A DNA stretch of 5,529 bases from Nitrososphaeria archaeon (GCA_021324715.1 JAJPIN010000059.1:1-5529); one strand, 5' to 3'; counted from the stretch's first letter, positions 1 through 4,984 are shown. The notes: a model not told the origin generated them from the letters alone. Numbers and translations are program-made.

Positions 1-43
1 CTATCAGCCATGTTTGTCTTGATTTGGGTTTTTTGTGATTCAT
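1..43 (-). CDS. Possible N-terminal fragment of a leftward gene
   Basis: An ATG (complement of 41-43) opens a frame that stays open to the window edge and reads MNHKKPKSRQTWLI. Only 14 codons are visible, so no family can be named; the lysine/arginine-rich start is compatible with a cytoplasmic protein. The main support is a good minus-strand TATA-like sequence (CTTTATATTAAAA, about 69-81) whose centre lies roughly 30 bases before the ATG. That is the spacing expected for a short-leader archaeal transcript. If real, the gene diverges from the membrane-protein pair starting at 194. It could equally be a chance open frame in non-coding DNA. Confidence 0.3.
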   Translation of the reverse strand, partial: MNHKKPKSRQTWLI

Positions 44-68
44 TTTCGTACTGTCTACTTATTTTGCT

Positions 69-81
69 TTTTAATATAAAG
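69..81 (-). promoter_or_regulatory. TATA-like promoter element for the leftward gene
   Basis: On the minus strand this reads CTTTATATTAAAA, close to the archaeal TATA consensus. Transcription starting about 26 bases downstream would begin near 50, only a few bases before the ATG at 43. The reverse orientation (plus) is also AT-rich, so it could serve the rightward genes with a leader of about 90 bases, but the match is better on the minus strand. Confidence 0.35.
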
Positions 82-88
82 GGCCAGA

Positions 89-116
89 CAAATCTGAATC
101 TCGGATATCAGATTTG
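89..116. repeat. 9-bp perfect inverted repeat, operator-like
   Basis: The arms CAAATCTGA (89-97) and TCAGATTTG (108-116) are perfect reverse complements separated by ten bases. The element sits between the TATA-like box at 69-81 and the plus-strand gene at 194, so it lies in a divergent control region. It could be a dimeric regulator site, or a hairpin in the leader of a transcript starting upstream. Nine-base arms this close are moderately unlikely by chance in AT-rich DNA, but not rare enough to prove function. Confidence 0.35.
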
Positions 117-193
117 GATATTGTAGATCCATTTTTAAGGTTCAGTGCATATCTTACATAAATTCAATTGAAAAGGAATAAGGTAACTGGAAG

Positions 194-508
194 TTGATAC
201 AAATCACATATCATTTTATTGATGCGATCTTTTATTTTGCGGCCTTCGCAGTTCCAATTTACTTTATTGCGAAGTCAAGACATCAAAAGATTGGAAGCGA
301 TCTTCTTTTAAAATTGATGATTCTGTTAGCTAGTTTTATGGTAATTCAATTCATCTATCATGTGGCCGGTATGTTTGATTTAATGATACTCTCTAAAGGA
401 ATTCATGAACCATTGTCCGCAATGGCCATGGCAATGTTTGCAATATACTATTTCTTTTCAATAAAAAAGATCAAAATGGGAGAAAAAGAGGAGAGGGCTA
501 GTGAATAA
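194..508 (+). CDS. Small three-helix membrane protein, first of a coupled pair
   Basis: A 104-residue protein of unknown function. Three hydrophobic segments are visible at about residues 8-26, 37-61 and 72-90, with a basic loop containing KSR (27-29) after the first and a charged tail (KKIKMGEKEERASE) that is probably cytoplasmic. The start is TTG at 194: an in-frame stop lies at 179-181, no ATG or GTG lies between, and the next Met codon is at residue 42, inside helix 2. A modest purine-rich AAGGT lies about 10 bases before the TTG. The gene overlaps the next one by 8 bases, implying one operon and translational coupling. Helices 2 and 3 align without gaps to the partner from the KSR motif to an Ile-His pair (residues 70-71), suggesting the two are paralogues. 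Coding status is well supported by composition and coupling; the role is unknown. Confidence 0.75.
   Translation: MIQITYHFIDAIFYFAAFAVPIYFIAKSRHQKIGSDLLLKLMILLASFMVIQFIYHVAGMFDLMILSKGIHEPLSAMAMAMFAIYYFFSIKKIKMGEKEERASE
491..496 (+). promoter_or_regulatory. Shine-Dalgarno sequence inside the upstream gene
   Basis: The purine-rich stretch around 488-497 (AGAGGAGAGGG) ends a few bases before the GTG at 501. It is the clearest ribosome-binding site in the window; most other genes here show none. It decides the GTG start of the second membrane protein and supports re-initiation or coupled translation from an operon transcript. Confidence 0.65.
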
Positions 509-845
509 TTTGATAATAGATTTTAGTGCCGAAACCATTCCATATATGTCTATTATAACATCGTTCCTTTTTATAATATCATTGATTTTCTTTGGATGGT
601 CATCAGTTAAATCCCGGAGCATAAGAAACTTTCAATTTTTAATCTCACTTTTCATAGGACTATACATAATAGGTGAACTATTTGAAATCAAAGAAATCAG
701 CACATTTTTGAATTTGCCAAACGGATTAGGATCACAGATACATGCTTGTGCAACAATTTTTGTCACCATTGTCATATGGATGCGATTATATAATTCTCAA
801 AAAAGTGTCAAAAGTCTAGAGCCCACGCCGCCAGAAAGCATCTAG
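501..845 (+). CDS. Small three-helix membrane protein, second of a coupled pair
   Basis: A 114-residue membrane protein of unknown function. Hydrophobic segments lie at about residues 13-34, 44-62 and 80-97, with a KSR-containing basic loop (37-39) and a short polar tail rich in Ser and Pro. The GTG start is chosen because a strong purine-rich ribosome-binding site precedes it and because it overlaps the end of the upstream gene by 8 bases. The spacing from KSR to the Ile-His pair before helix 3 (His81) equals that in the upstream protein (His71): 44 residues in both. With the same three-helix plan, this suggests tandem duplication followed by strong divergence. The two could form a hetero-oligomer, but that is inference. 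The gene ends 33 bases from the stop of the convergent regulator gene at 879. Confidence 0.75.
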   Translation: MNNLIIDFSAETIPYMSIITSFLFIISLIFFGWSSVKSRSIRNFQFLISLFIGLYIIGELFEIKEISTFLNLPNGLGSQIHACATIFVTIVIWMRLYNSQKSVKSLEPTPPESI

Positions 846-878
846 CGTAGAAATGTATCCTTATTCTATTGATTAAAA

Positions 879-1235
879 TTATTCGAAAGATAAAAAATTT
901 TTCATTACTTTTTTTAGAGCATTAACATTTTCTTCCGCTTCCACAGAAACGGTACCGTCTTCTTCATATTTGACTGCAATTGAACGAAGTGTAGAGCGTA
1001 CCAGGCTGGATTTTTTACCATCCGGTGTAATTTCAAATCTGTCCACCACAAGCAGCGATTGGTTTAGTAACCATTTGGTCTTTCTGTATGCAGTAGTATA
1101 TGCAATATTTCGCTCAATCATGATGGACCTTAAGGATTTTGATTCATCGGTAACCGAATTCATTATCTTCATCATATCCTCATCAGCCAGAGCGATGGTT
1201 ATTGCTTTTTTTATCTTTTGATTCGAAATTATCAT
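879..1235 (-). CDS. Helix-turn-helix (ArsR-like winged-helix) regulator
   Basis: A 118-residue protein resembling the small one-domain winged-helix regulators that are abundant in Nitrososphaeria. Residues 1-30 form a helical lead-in (Met-rich around 21-25). Residues about 33-41 (KSLRSIMIE) and 45-58 (AYTTAYRKTKWLLN) fit the helix-turn-helix, the second being the likely recognition helix with several Tyr, Arg and Lys residues. Residues 62-92 fit a beta wing, with TPDGKKSSLVRSTLRS as the turn between strands. The acidic segment 91-103 and the C-terminal helix could serve dimerisation. No metal-binding Cys pairs are visible, so metal sensing of the classic ArsR type is not indicated. The ATG at 1235 has no Shine-Dalgarno sequence; AT-rich boxes lie at about 1247-1259 and 1270-1280. 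The target is unknown; the neighbouring membrane pair is one guess. Confidence 0.8.
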   Translation of the reverse strand: MIISNQKIKKAITIALADEDMMKIMNSVTDESKSLRSIMIERNIAYTTAYRKTKWLLNQSLLVVDRFEITPDGKKSSLVRSTLRSIAVKYEEDGTVSVEAEENVNALKKVMKNFLSFE

Positions 1236-1554
1236 TATTTTCTCGAGTTTAGTATAATTCCGTGCTGATCTAATTATTCATTATGGATTGTAGTCTATCT
1301 GGCTTGCCCTACTAATGAATTGTACTACAATATTACAAAGATAGCGGTTGTATGGGTAATGACACTTATTTATTGCCTCCCGCAAAGTTCTTGATCGAAA
1401 AGGTCATTACTGCCAAGGTAATTTTTTATGCATCAAGACAGCTCTCTAGGAAATAACCGTTGTGAATTATAATAGGAAAGTCCTTGGACGTCGGAAGAAT
1501 CTATTTTCTTAATGCATGTTTTAATTGTACTATCTATGACCATTTAATTTAATT
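1236..1554. other. Intergenic stretch of 319 bases with weak signals
   Basis: No gene of normal length fits here. The part next to the regulator gene carries its promoter (AT-rich boxes near 1247-1280). Two interleaved 8-base inverted repeats lie at 1276-1331, and a 34-codon ORF runs from 1352 to 1456. The remainder (1457-1554) shows no recognisable structure and is the region downstream of the PsbP-like gene. Confidence 0.5.
1352..1456 (+). CDS. Possible 34-residue small protein
   Basis: An ATG at 1352 starts a frame of 34 codons ending in TAA, beginning MGNDTYLLPPAKFLIEK and ending ASRQLSRK. The middle (about residues 12-27) could form an amphipathic or weakly hydrophobic helix, with basic residues at the end. 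There is no ribosome-binding site, and the nearest TATA-like sequence (CAATATTAC, about 1328-1336) is close to the start. No family is recognised. A frame of this length is expected by chance in a 319-base gap, so this is listed only because its amino-acid make-up is unremarkable and protein-like. Confidence 0.2.
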   Translation: MGNDTYLLPPAKFLIEKVITAKVIFYASRQLSRK

Positions 1555-2169
1555 TTATTTTACAAACTTGAACGTCTTTATCATTTGTTCAAATTGTGGC
1601 AAATATTTCTGAAAATCTTTTGTGTTAGCAATGTATTCTAAATAATATGGAACTTTGTCATGTAAAACTAAATATGCCACGTAATTTAGATTCTTGAGTT
1701 TGTTTAGTCCATTACCATCAATCCTGATTGCCTTTTCATTACCAACTATAGTATTTTGCTGTGATGTCAAATTTATTCCAGGTATTATGGAATTAATTCT
1801 ATACTTCGCATAATCATCTAATGTGGAATTTTTGTTTGGATAATCTGTATCCAGCCTTAAAGTTGAATATGCTCCGCCATTAAACATTTTACCATACGGT
1901 GAATCGTTGTTCTCGTTCACAACAAGGGCCTTGGCAAAATCTGCAGGTGCTAACGCTACAAGATTAACAGATCCATTACCATGCGATTCCCCCATTGACA
2001 TTCCCATCTTTGAATGTTCAGCATATGTCCAGTTATTAGGGATAATTATTGAAAAATAGGTATTGTTTACATTTGTTATAGCATTGACGTTTAAATTAAA
2101 TTGAGATGATGATACTATTATACTCATGAAGATAATTAATATGCCTGTCAAAATCAAAGATAGTCTCAT
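1555..2169 (-). CDS. Exported PsbP-like protein
   Basis: A 204-residue protein with an N-terminal hydrophobic signal sequence (about residues 4-21) and likely cleavage near residue 30 (VNA). The mature part has the pattern of archaeal PsbP-like proteins: YFSIIIPNNWTY (38-49) near the start of the domain, a central YAKYRINSIIPG segment (120-131), VGNEKAIRIDG (142-152), and a C-terminal strand-helix of the form YLEYIANTKDF...LPQFEQMIKTFKF (176-202). In plants PsbP belongs to photosystem II; in ammonia-oxidising archaea these proteins are surface proteins of unknown function. Six N-glycosylation sequons (Asn 35, 46, 65, 88, 114, 133) fit an exported protein. Residues 52-63 are rich in Met and His (Met55, 57, 59; His52, 63), a possible copper-binding patch. 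A CTTTATAAG box 25-33 bases upstream supports this ATG and a nearly leaderless transcript independent of the reductase gene upstream. Confidence 0.85.
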   Translation of the reverse strand: MRLSLILTGILIIFMSIIVSSSQFNLNVNAITNVNNTYFSIIIPNNWTYAEHSKMGMSMGESHGNGSVNLVALAPADFAKALVVNENNDSPYGKMFNGGAYSTLRLDTDYPNKNSTLDDYAKYRINSIIPGINLTSQQNTIVGNEKAIRIDGNGLNKLKNLNYVAYLVLHDKVPYYLEYIANTKDFQKYLPQFEQMIKTFKFVK

Positions 2170-2193
2170 TTCATATAAGGTTATTTTTGGTCA

Positions 2194-2202
2194 CTTATAA
2201 AG
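2194..2202 (-). promoter_or_regulatory. TATA box of the PsbP-like gene
   Basis: The minus strand reads CTTTATAAG, a near-ideal archaeal TATA box. Its centre lies 29 bases before the A of the ATG at 2169, predicting a transcription start within about five bases of the start codon. It lies between the two minus-strand genes and implies that the PsbP-like gene is transcribed on its own. Confidence 0.7.
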
Positions 2203-2254
2203 TCATGTCTAATAAGTTGAGATCGGAAATGACTAACTTTCATATGTTACCAAA

Positions 2255-3067
2255 CTATAGAAAAACTGTGTGAAAATCTTCGTTAAGGGAATCAAGTAGC
2301 TTCATATCTCTCTCATCAATATGGAAGTCAAATACCTTGCTATTCTCTTTGATTCTGTTTTCATGTGTAGATTTCGGAATTACAACAAGATTATGCTGTA
2401 AGCTCCACCGGATTAAAATCTGAGCAGATGTTTTGCTATATTTCTCTTCTAAGGCTATTAAGGATGGATGATTGAGCTTATTTCCTCTAGTTAATGGACT
2501 ATAAGCTTCGAGCTGAATACTGTTATCATTACAGAATTGTAAAAGCTGCTCTTGAAATAGAAATGGATGAAATTCAACTTGATTAACTGATGGCGCAACA
2601 TCAAAATTTTCTAGTATTTCTTGCAACTGGAAAACGTCATAATTACTTACCCCGATAGCCCTCGCTTTCCCAGATCTCAGTAGTTGGATCATAGCCTTCC
2701 AAGTGTCTTTGCCCATTCCTTCGACGGGCCAATGGATCAAGTACAGATCAATATATGGGAGTCCTAGACGTCTTAGACTTCTTTCACATGCCCTAAGGGT
2801 AGTGTCATATCCTTGATCCGTATTCCAGACCTTTGTGGTAATGAAGATCTCCTCCCTTGGTATCTCGCATTCTTGAACTACCTTACCTACATCTCCCTCA
2901 TTCCCGTAAAGCGAAGCTGTATCGATATGTCTATAGCCGACATTCAATGCATATCTAACTGACCGCAATGTTTTTTCTCCAATTGGCGACTGGTAAACCC
3001 CTAGGCCCAGACGGGGCATCTCTACTCCATTGTTCAATATTGCTCGAGAATGTAAGCTCAATTGCAC
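2255..3067 (-). CDS. Aldo/keto reductase family oxidoreductase
   Basis: A complete 270-residue NAD(P)H-dependent aldo/keto reductase, reducing aldehydes or ketones to alcohols in the cytoplasm. The length suits the prokaryotic 2,5-diketo-gluconate/methylglyoxal reductase-like branch. The catalytic tetrad is intact: Asp49, Tyr54, Lys79 and His112. The family signature GYRHIDTASLYGNEGDVG spans 44-61, the second motif region (IDLYLIHWPVE) is at 106-116, GVSNYD at 139-144, NQVEFHP at 162-168, and the cofactor phosphate-binding motif IPKSTHENRIKEN at 230-242. Lys232, Ser233 and Arg238 favour NADPH. The C-terminus ends at FHTVFL. The start codon is GTG at 3067: no ATG lies between it and an in-frame stop at 3131-3133, and the first internal Met (17) would remove the first strand; TTG at 3061 is the alternative. 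The substrate cannot be told from sequence; detoxification of reactive carbonyls is a reasonable guess. Confidence 0.95.
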   Translation of the reverse strand: MQLSLHSRAILNNGVEMPRLGLGVYQSPIGEKTLRSVRYALNVGYRHIDTASLYGNEGDVGKVVQECEIPREEIFITTKVWNTDQGYDTTLRACERSLRRLGLPYIDLYLIHWPVEGMGKDTWKAMIQLLRSGKARAIGVSNYDVFQLQEILENFDVAPSVNQVEFHPFLFQEQLLQFCNDNSIQLEAYSPLTRGNKLNHPSLIALEEKYSKTSAQILIRWSLQHNLVVIPKSTHENRIKENSKVFDFHIDERDMKLLDSLNEDFHTVFL

Positions 3068-3105
3068 AAAGGAAGGAGTGAACAGAAACTCACTTAATTC
3101 TATCG

Positions 3106-3115
3106 GTAGGCCTAC
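3106..3115. promoter_or_regulatory. Perfect 10-bp palindrome at the reductase promoter
   Basis: GTAGGCCTAC is fully self-complementary and abuts, sharing one base, a minus-strand TATA-like sequence (CAATAATAAAG, 3115-3125). A transcription start about 26 bases beyond that box would fall near 3094, so the palindrome would occupy the space between TATA box and start site, a classic place for a repressor. A weaker AGTGA/TCACT repeat (3077-3081, 3090-3094) lies over the predicted start. GGTAGGCCT recurs at 4941-4949 in another intergenic region. Function is inferred from position only. Confidence 0.4.
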
Positions 3116-3125
3116 TTTATTATTG
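3115..3125 (-). promoter_or_regulatory. Putative TATA box of the aldo/keto reductase gene
   Basis: The minus strand reads CAATAATAAAG. Its centre is about 52 bases before the GTG, giving a predicted leader of roughly 28 bases with no ribosome-binding site. The match is fair rather than strong. Confidence 0.4.
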
Positions 3126-3200
3126 AGAGTTTAATCATACCCACTAATCATGCCAAAGAAACAGGATTGACGTGAAACCATCATCCATAAGGCTTTAAGT

Positions 3201-3212
3201 TTATTATATTTT
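3201..3212 (+). promoter_or_regulatory. TATA box of the small membrane protein gene
   Basis: TTATTATATTTT lies about 28-39 bases before the ATG at 3240, so transcription would start within about ten bases of the start codon. Together with the minus-strand promoter at 3115-3125 it makes 3068-3239 a divergent promoter region. Confidence 0.5.
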
Positions 3213-3239
3213 GCTGGTTACACGATAGTTGTACAACTT

Positions 3240-3458
3240 ATGGAAATATTTCACCCTTCACTCTTCCTTGCGATGTTTCCATATCTATTTCTAGGGAGCT
3301 TTCCAGTACTCGGATTGATATTGATTACGAAATCGATAGCCAATGACACAAAGAAAAATAGGACAAGATCTACAAGTCCAGAGGTATGTGACGTGCCCAC
3401 AATTGTTCATTCTGAAATACCAACAGATGATATTGAGAGGCCAAAAAAAATTCTATAG
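3240..3458 (+). CDS. 72-residue single-helix membrane protein
   Basis: A small protein of unknown function. Residues 1-6 are polar, about 8-29 form one hydrophobic segment containing Pro14 and Pro22, and the rest (from Lys31) is a hydrophilic tail: first basic (NDTKKNRTRS), then acidic and Pro-rich, ending in PKKIL. The basic flank after the helix suggests the tail is cytoplasmic and the N-terminus is short and outside. The ATG is supported by a TATA-like box at suitable spacing; there is no ribosome-binding site. The gene diverges from the aldo/keto reductase and may share regulation with it. A tail this long makes a simple toxin-like or leader peptide less likely. No family is recognised. 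Confidence 0.6.
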   Translation: MEIFHPSLFLAMFPYLFLGSFPVLGLILITKSIANDTKKNRTRSTSPEVCDVPTIVHSEIPTDDIERPKKIL

Positions 3459-3549
3459 TAAGGTGTTTGGTAGTTATCCATGTCCTTCAATATGTTGAAA
3501 CCTCGATGATTGTCAAAAATTTGGTTCAATCTAAATATCTGTTTCCAAT

Positions 3550-3570
3550 GATGACTTCTATGAAATCATC
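3550..3570. repeat. Imperfect 9-bp hairpin in the intergenic region
   Basis: GATGACTTC (3550-3558) and GAAATCATC (3562-3570) pair except at one position, with a three-base loop. It lies downstream of the plus-strand membrane protein and about 90 bases past the end of the minus-strand winged-helix gene, so it could contribute to transcript ends on either strand. Neither side has a strong T-run. Confidence 0.25.
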
Positions 3571-3632
3571 GTAAAAATTTAATACTTAATTAAAAACCTG
3601 TTGTTAATTAGTTACCCTGAAAAGATTAATGT

Positions 3633-3650
3633 CCCATCATGCGAGATGGG
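3633..3650. terminator. Hairpin just past the winged-helix gene
   Basis: CCCATC (3633-3638) and GATGGG (3645-3650) form a perfect six-base stem with a six-base loop, the most GC-rich structure in this intergenic region. It starts 8 bases beyond the TAA of the minus-strand gene at 3658. On the plus strand it is followed by a T-rich run (3651-3659), so it resembles an intrinsic terminator for rightward transcription. On the minus strand the T content after it is low. Archaea mostly terminate at T-runs without needing a hairpin, so it may instead stabilise the 3' end. Confidence 0.4.
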
Positions 3651-3657
3651 GTTATTT

Positions 3658-3933
3658 TTAACTTAATTGTACTCTTGACTCTCTCATCGGGGTTTGTAGA
3701 AGTTCACCGATTTCGTTGTGCATCTTTAATAGATTCAGTCCTTTCTCTGTCGTTTTGTATGTCTGTGATCCTTCCAAATATTCCACTAAGTTATTTTCAA
3801 TAAGTAAAGCGAGATATTCTCTTAATTGTTCATAGCTAAGAAATGCCTTGTACATGATTTTTGTTTTTGTTGCACTACCGTTTGCCGCTTCTAGAATCAT
3901 TGACACTATTTCTGTTCTACTTCTGTATTTCAT
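3658..3933 (-). CDS. Archaeal winged-helix DNA-binding protein (HTH_45-like)
   Basis: A 91-residue regulator closely resembling the HTH_45/SSO10a-type winged-helix proteins common in Nitrososphaeria. RSRTEIVSMILEAANGSATKT runs from 4 to 24 (helix 1 and turn); KTKIMYKAFLSYEQLREYLALLIENNLV (23-50) covers helices 2 and 3, of which SYEQLREYLALLIEN (33-47) is the likely recognition helix; and EYLEGSQTYKTTEKGLNLLKMHNEI (51-75) is the wing followed by the C-terminal helix. The long dimerising coiled coil of SSO10a is short here (about 65-80). These proteins bind DNA as dimers and act as local regulators or chromatin-associated factors; the target is not evident. The ATG directly precedes the conserved region. 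An AT-rich AAATACTAAATTTA (about 14-27 bases upstream) is a possible TATA box. Confidence 0.85.
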   Translation of the reverse strand: MKYRSRTEIVSMILEAANGSATKTKIMYKAFLSYEQLREYLALLIENNLVEYLEGSQTYKTTEKGLNLLKMHNEIGELLQTPMRESRVQLS

Positions 3934-4013
3934 AATAAAGAAGGGATAAATTTAGTATTTTAGCATATTGGTACAATCATTTAGAAGAAGATGAAATTTC
4001 ACATATCTGACTG

Positions 4014-4035
4014 AAAATGATCGATCAATCATTTT
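4014..4035. repeat. Nested palindrome and 8-bp inverted repeat
   Basis: TGATCGATCA (4018-4027) is a perfect 10-base palindrome. It overlaps a second inverted repeat, AAAATGAT (4014-4021) and ATCATTTT (4028-4035). The element lies 81-102 bases upstream of the winged-helix gene start and downstream of the gene at 4135-4548. It could be an operator (for example for autoregulation of the winged-helix gene) or a transcript-end structure for the upstream gene. Confidence 0.3.
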
Positions 4036-4134
4036 ATCATATCACAAATACCTAATTCCAATCAAGTAAACCCAATAAAGATATCGAGCTATTGTGAAAT
4101 AAATGAATCTAAAATATATTTTTTCCTTTGAGAT

Positions 4135-4548
4135 TTATTTTGTCATTACGACATACACTTTAGTGGGATTTGCTTCAGTTCCAATTCCGGAGGTTATGAC
4201 TTGATCCATTTTAAATCCATATTGATTTTTAAGCAAGTCTCTTGCCTGCCAAAGGTCTGAGTTAAAGTTGCCGGCTTCTATCAAATATCCCCCTAAGATG
4301 ATTTTTTTTGGACTTTCATAGAGCACATGAACCAAGGTGGCGTTATGATAGAAACCGTCGGCACCTTTGAAATTAATATAAAATTTATGTTCAAGTAAAT
4401 TGGTTAAACCGAGATCCGCTGCCTGTGCATTAACACTTTGAATTGCTAAGACAACTATCATGATAAAAAACCCAAATATTGCAAATATTGCAATTAAAAA
4501 TGGAAAATTTGTGTTATTCTTGTTATCTGAAGTGGTAAGCTTTAGCAC
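4135..4548 (-). CDS. Membrane-anchored or secreted protein of unknown function
   Basis: A 137-residue protein with a polar 14-residue head, one hydrophobic segment (about 15-37) and a candidate signal-peptidase site after VNAQA (39-43). The remaining roughly 95 residues would be outside the cell. This domain has alternating strands (KFYINFKGADGFYHNATLVHVLYES, 55-79; KKIILGGYLIEAG, 81-93), a helix (SDLWQARDLLKNQYG, 97-111) and a final strand ending VYVVMTK. Asn69 is the one exported sequon. No family is recognised; the pattern is that of a small alpha/beta surface domain. The start is GTG at 4548, since the nearby ATG at 4550 is out of frame and stops at once. A minus-strand TATTTTAAT-like box (about 4568-4581) lies about 27 bases upstream, supporting a leaderless transcript from this GTG. 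Confidence 0.7.
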   Translation of the reverse strand: MLKLTTSDNKNNTNFPFLIAIFAIFGFFIMIVVLAIQSVNAQAADLGLTNLLEHKFYINFKGADGFYHNATLVHVLYESPKKIILGGYLIEAGNFNSDLWQARDLLKNQYGFKMDQVITSGIGTEANPTKVYVVMTK

Positions 4549-4683
4549 ATTTTTAACTCGACGCGTTATTAAAATAAAGATTTGGAAGAATTTAATGGTA
4601 ACAAAAAAAGTGACAAATGTTAGGTTACTTTATTATTTTAACTAGTTTCATTCCACTTGGCACTGTTTGCTATCTAGAATTTA

Positions 4684-4692
4684 GTTTATAAG
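4684..4692 (+). promoter_or_regulatory. Orphan TATA box
   Basis: GTTTATAAG is nearly the same as the TATA box of the PsbP-like gene (CTTTATAAG). A transcript would start near 4714, about 20 bases before the double ATG at 4736, and would run into the paired sequence at 4825-4883. No normal-length gene follows, so it may drive a small protein or a non-coding RNA. Confidence 0.4.
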
Positions 4693-4735
4693 AAATGTTG
4701 TTTAATCAGGATACGATTGTAAATATCCTCCTAAT

Positions 4736-4834
4736 ATGATGAAAGGAACTATTACTTTAACTCAGCAACTATCCGTACCTAAGACAGGGAAATTTGTTCA
4801 GAATCTTTTGATTATTGGAATTGATGGGCCATGA
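4736..4834 (+). CDS. Possible 32-residue small protein
   Basis: Two adjacent ATG codons (4736, 4739) open a frame of 32 codons ending in TGA. It begins MMKGTITLTQQLSVPKTGK and ends with a hydrophobic LLIIGIDGP. A TATA box at 4684-4692 sits suitably upstream; no ribosome-binding site is seen. The last three codons and the stop lie inside the first arm of the inverted repeat at 4825-4833, so ribosomes reaching the stop would affect any RNA structure there. No family is recognised; it could be a leader peptide, the remnant of a longer gene, or chance. Confidence 0.25.
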   Translation: MMKGTITLTQQLSVPKTGKFVQNLLIIGIDGP

Positions 4835-4883
4835 TTAAGTGTCACAAAATAGGAGCATGGCCCACCAGAACACAGCACTTAAT
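4825..4883. repeat. Two crossing inverted repeats, pseudoknot-like order
   Basis: Arm A TGGGCCATG (4825-4833) pairs perfectly with CATGGCCCA (4856-4864). Arm B ATTAAGTG (4834-4841), directly after A, pairs perfectly with CACTTAAT (4876-4883). The order is A-B-A'-B', so the helices cross: in RNA they would form a pseudoknot or two competing hairpins. The A stem is nine base pairs and GC-rich, unusual in this AT-rich gap. The strand of any transcript is unknown; the upstream TATA box at 4684-4692 would transcribe it rightwards. Confidence 0.4.
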
Positions 4884-4984
4884 TATCTGTTATAAAATAA
4901 ATAAGATTTAAGGATCCAATTTAAGCAAAACATAAGAACTGGTAGGCCTCCAATACTATCTTTTATTATATTATCTTGATAAGC

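Noticed and set aside
1..126. Plus-strand frame open from the window edge to TAG at 124-126
   Set aside because: It would place the TATA-like box and the inverted repeat inside a coding region, and its Cys/Phe/Leu-rich translation resembles no protein tail; chance opening in T-rich DNA is likelier.
970..1221. Plus-strand open frame of 83 codons
   Set aside because: It lies entirely antisense to the well-supported helix-turn-helix gene at 879-1235 and has no family resemblance, so it is a shadow frame.
4118..4124. T-run as a terminator for a plus-strand gene
   Set aside because: No plus-strand gene precedes it, so it is not called as a terminator; it lies just downstream of a minus-strand stop, where it appears as an A-run.
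4460..4645. Plus-strand open frame of 61 codons
   Set aside because: It is antisense to the signal-anchor part of the gene at 4135-4548 and extends only into AT-rich promoter DNA; composition is that of a shadow frame.
4831..4911. Plus-strand frame of 26 codons starting at ATG 4831
   Set aside because: It has no promoter or ribosome-binding site of its own, overlaps the paired DNA at 4825-4883 and has no protein-like features.
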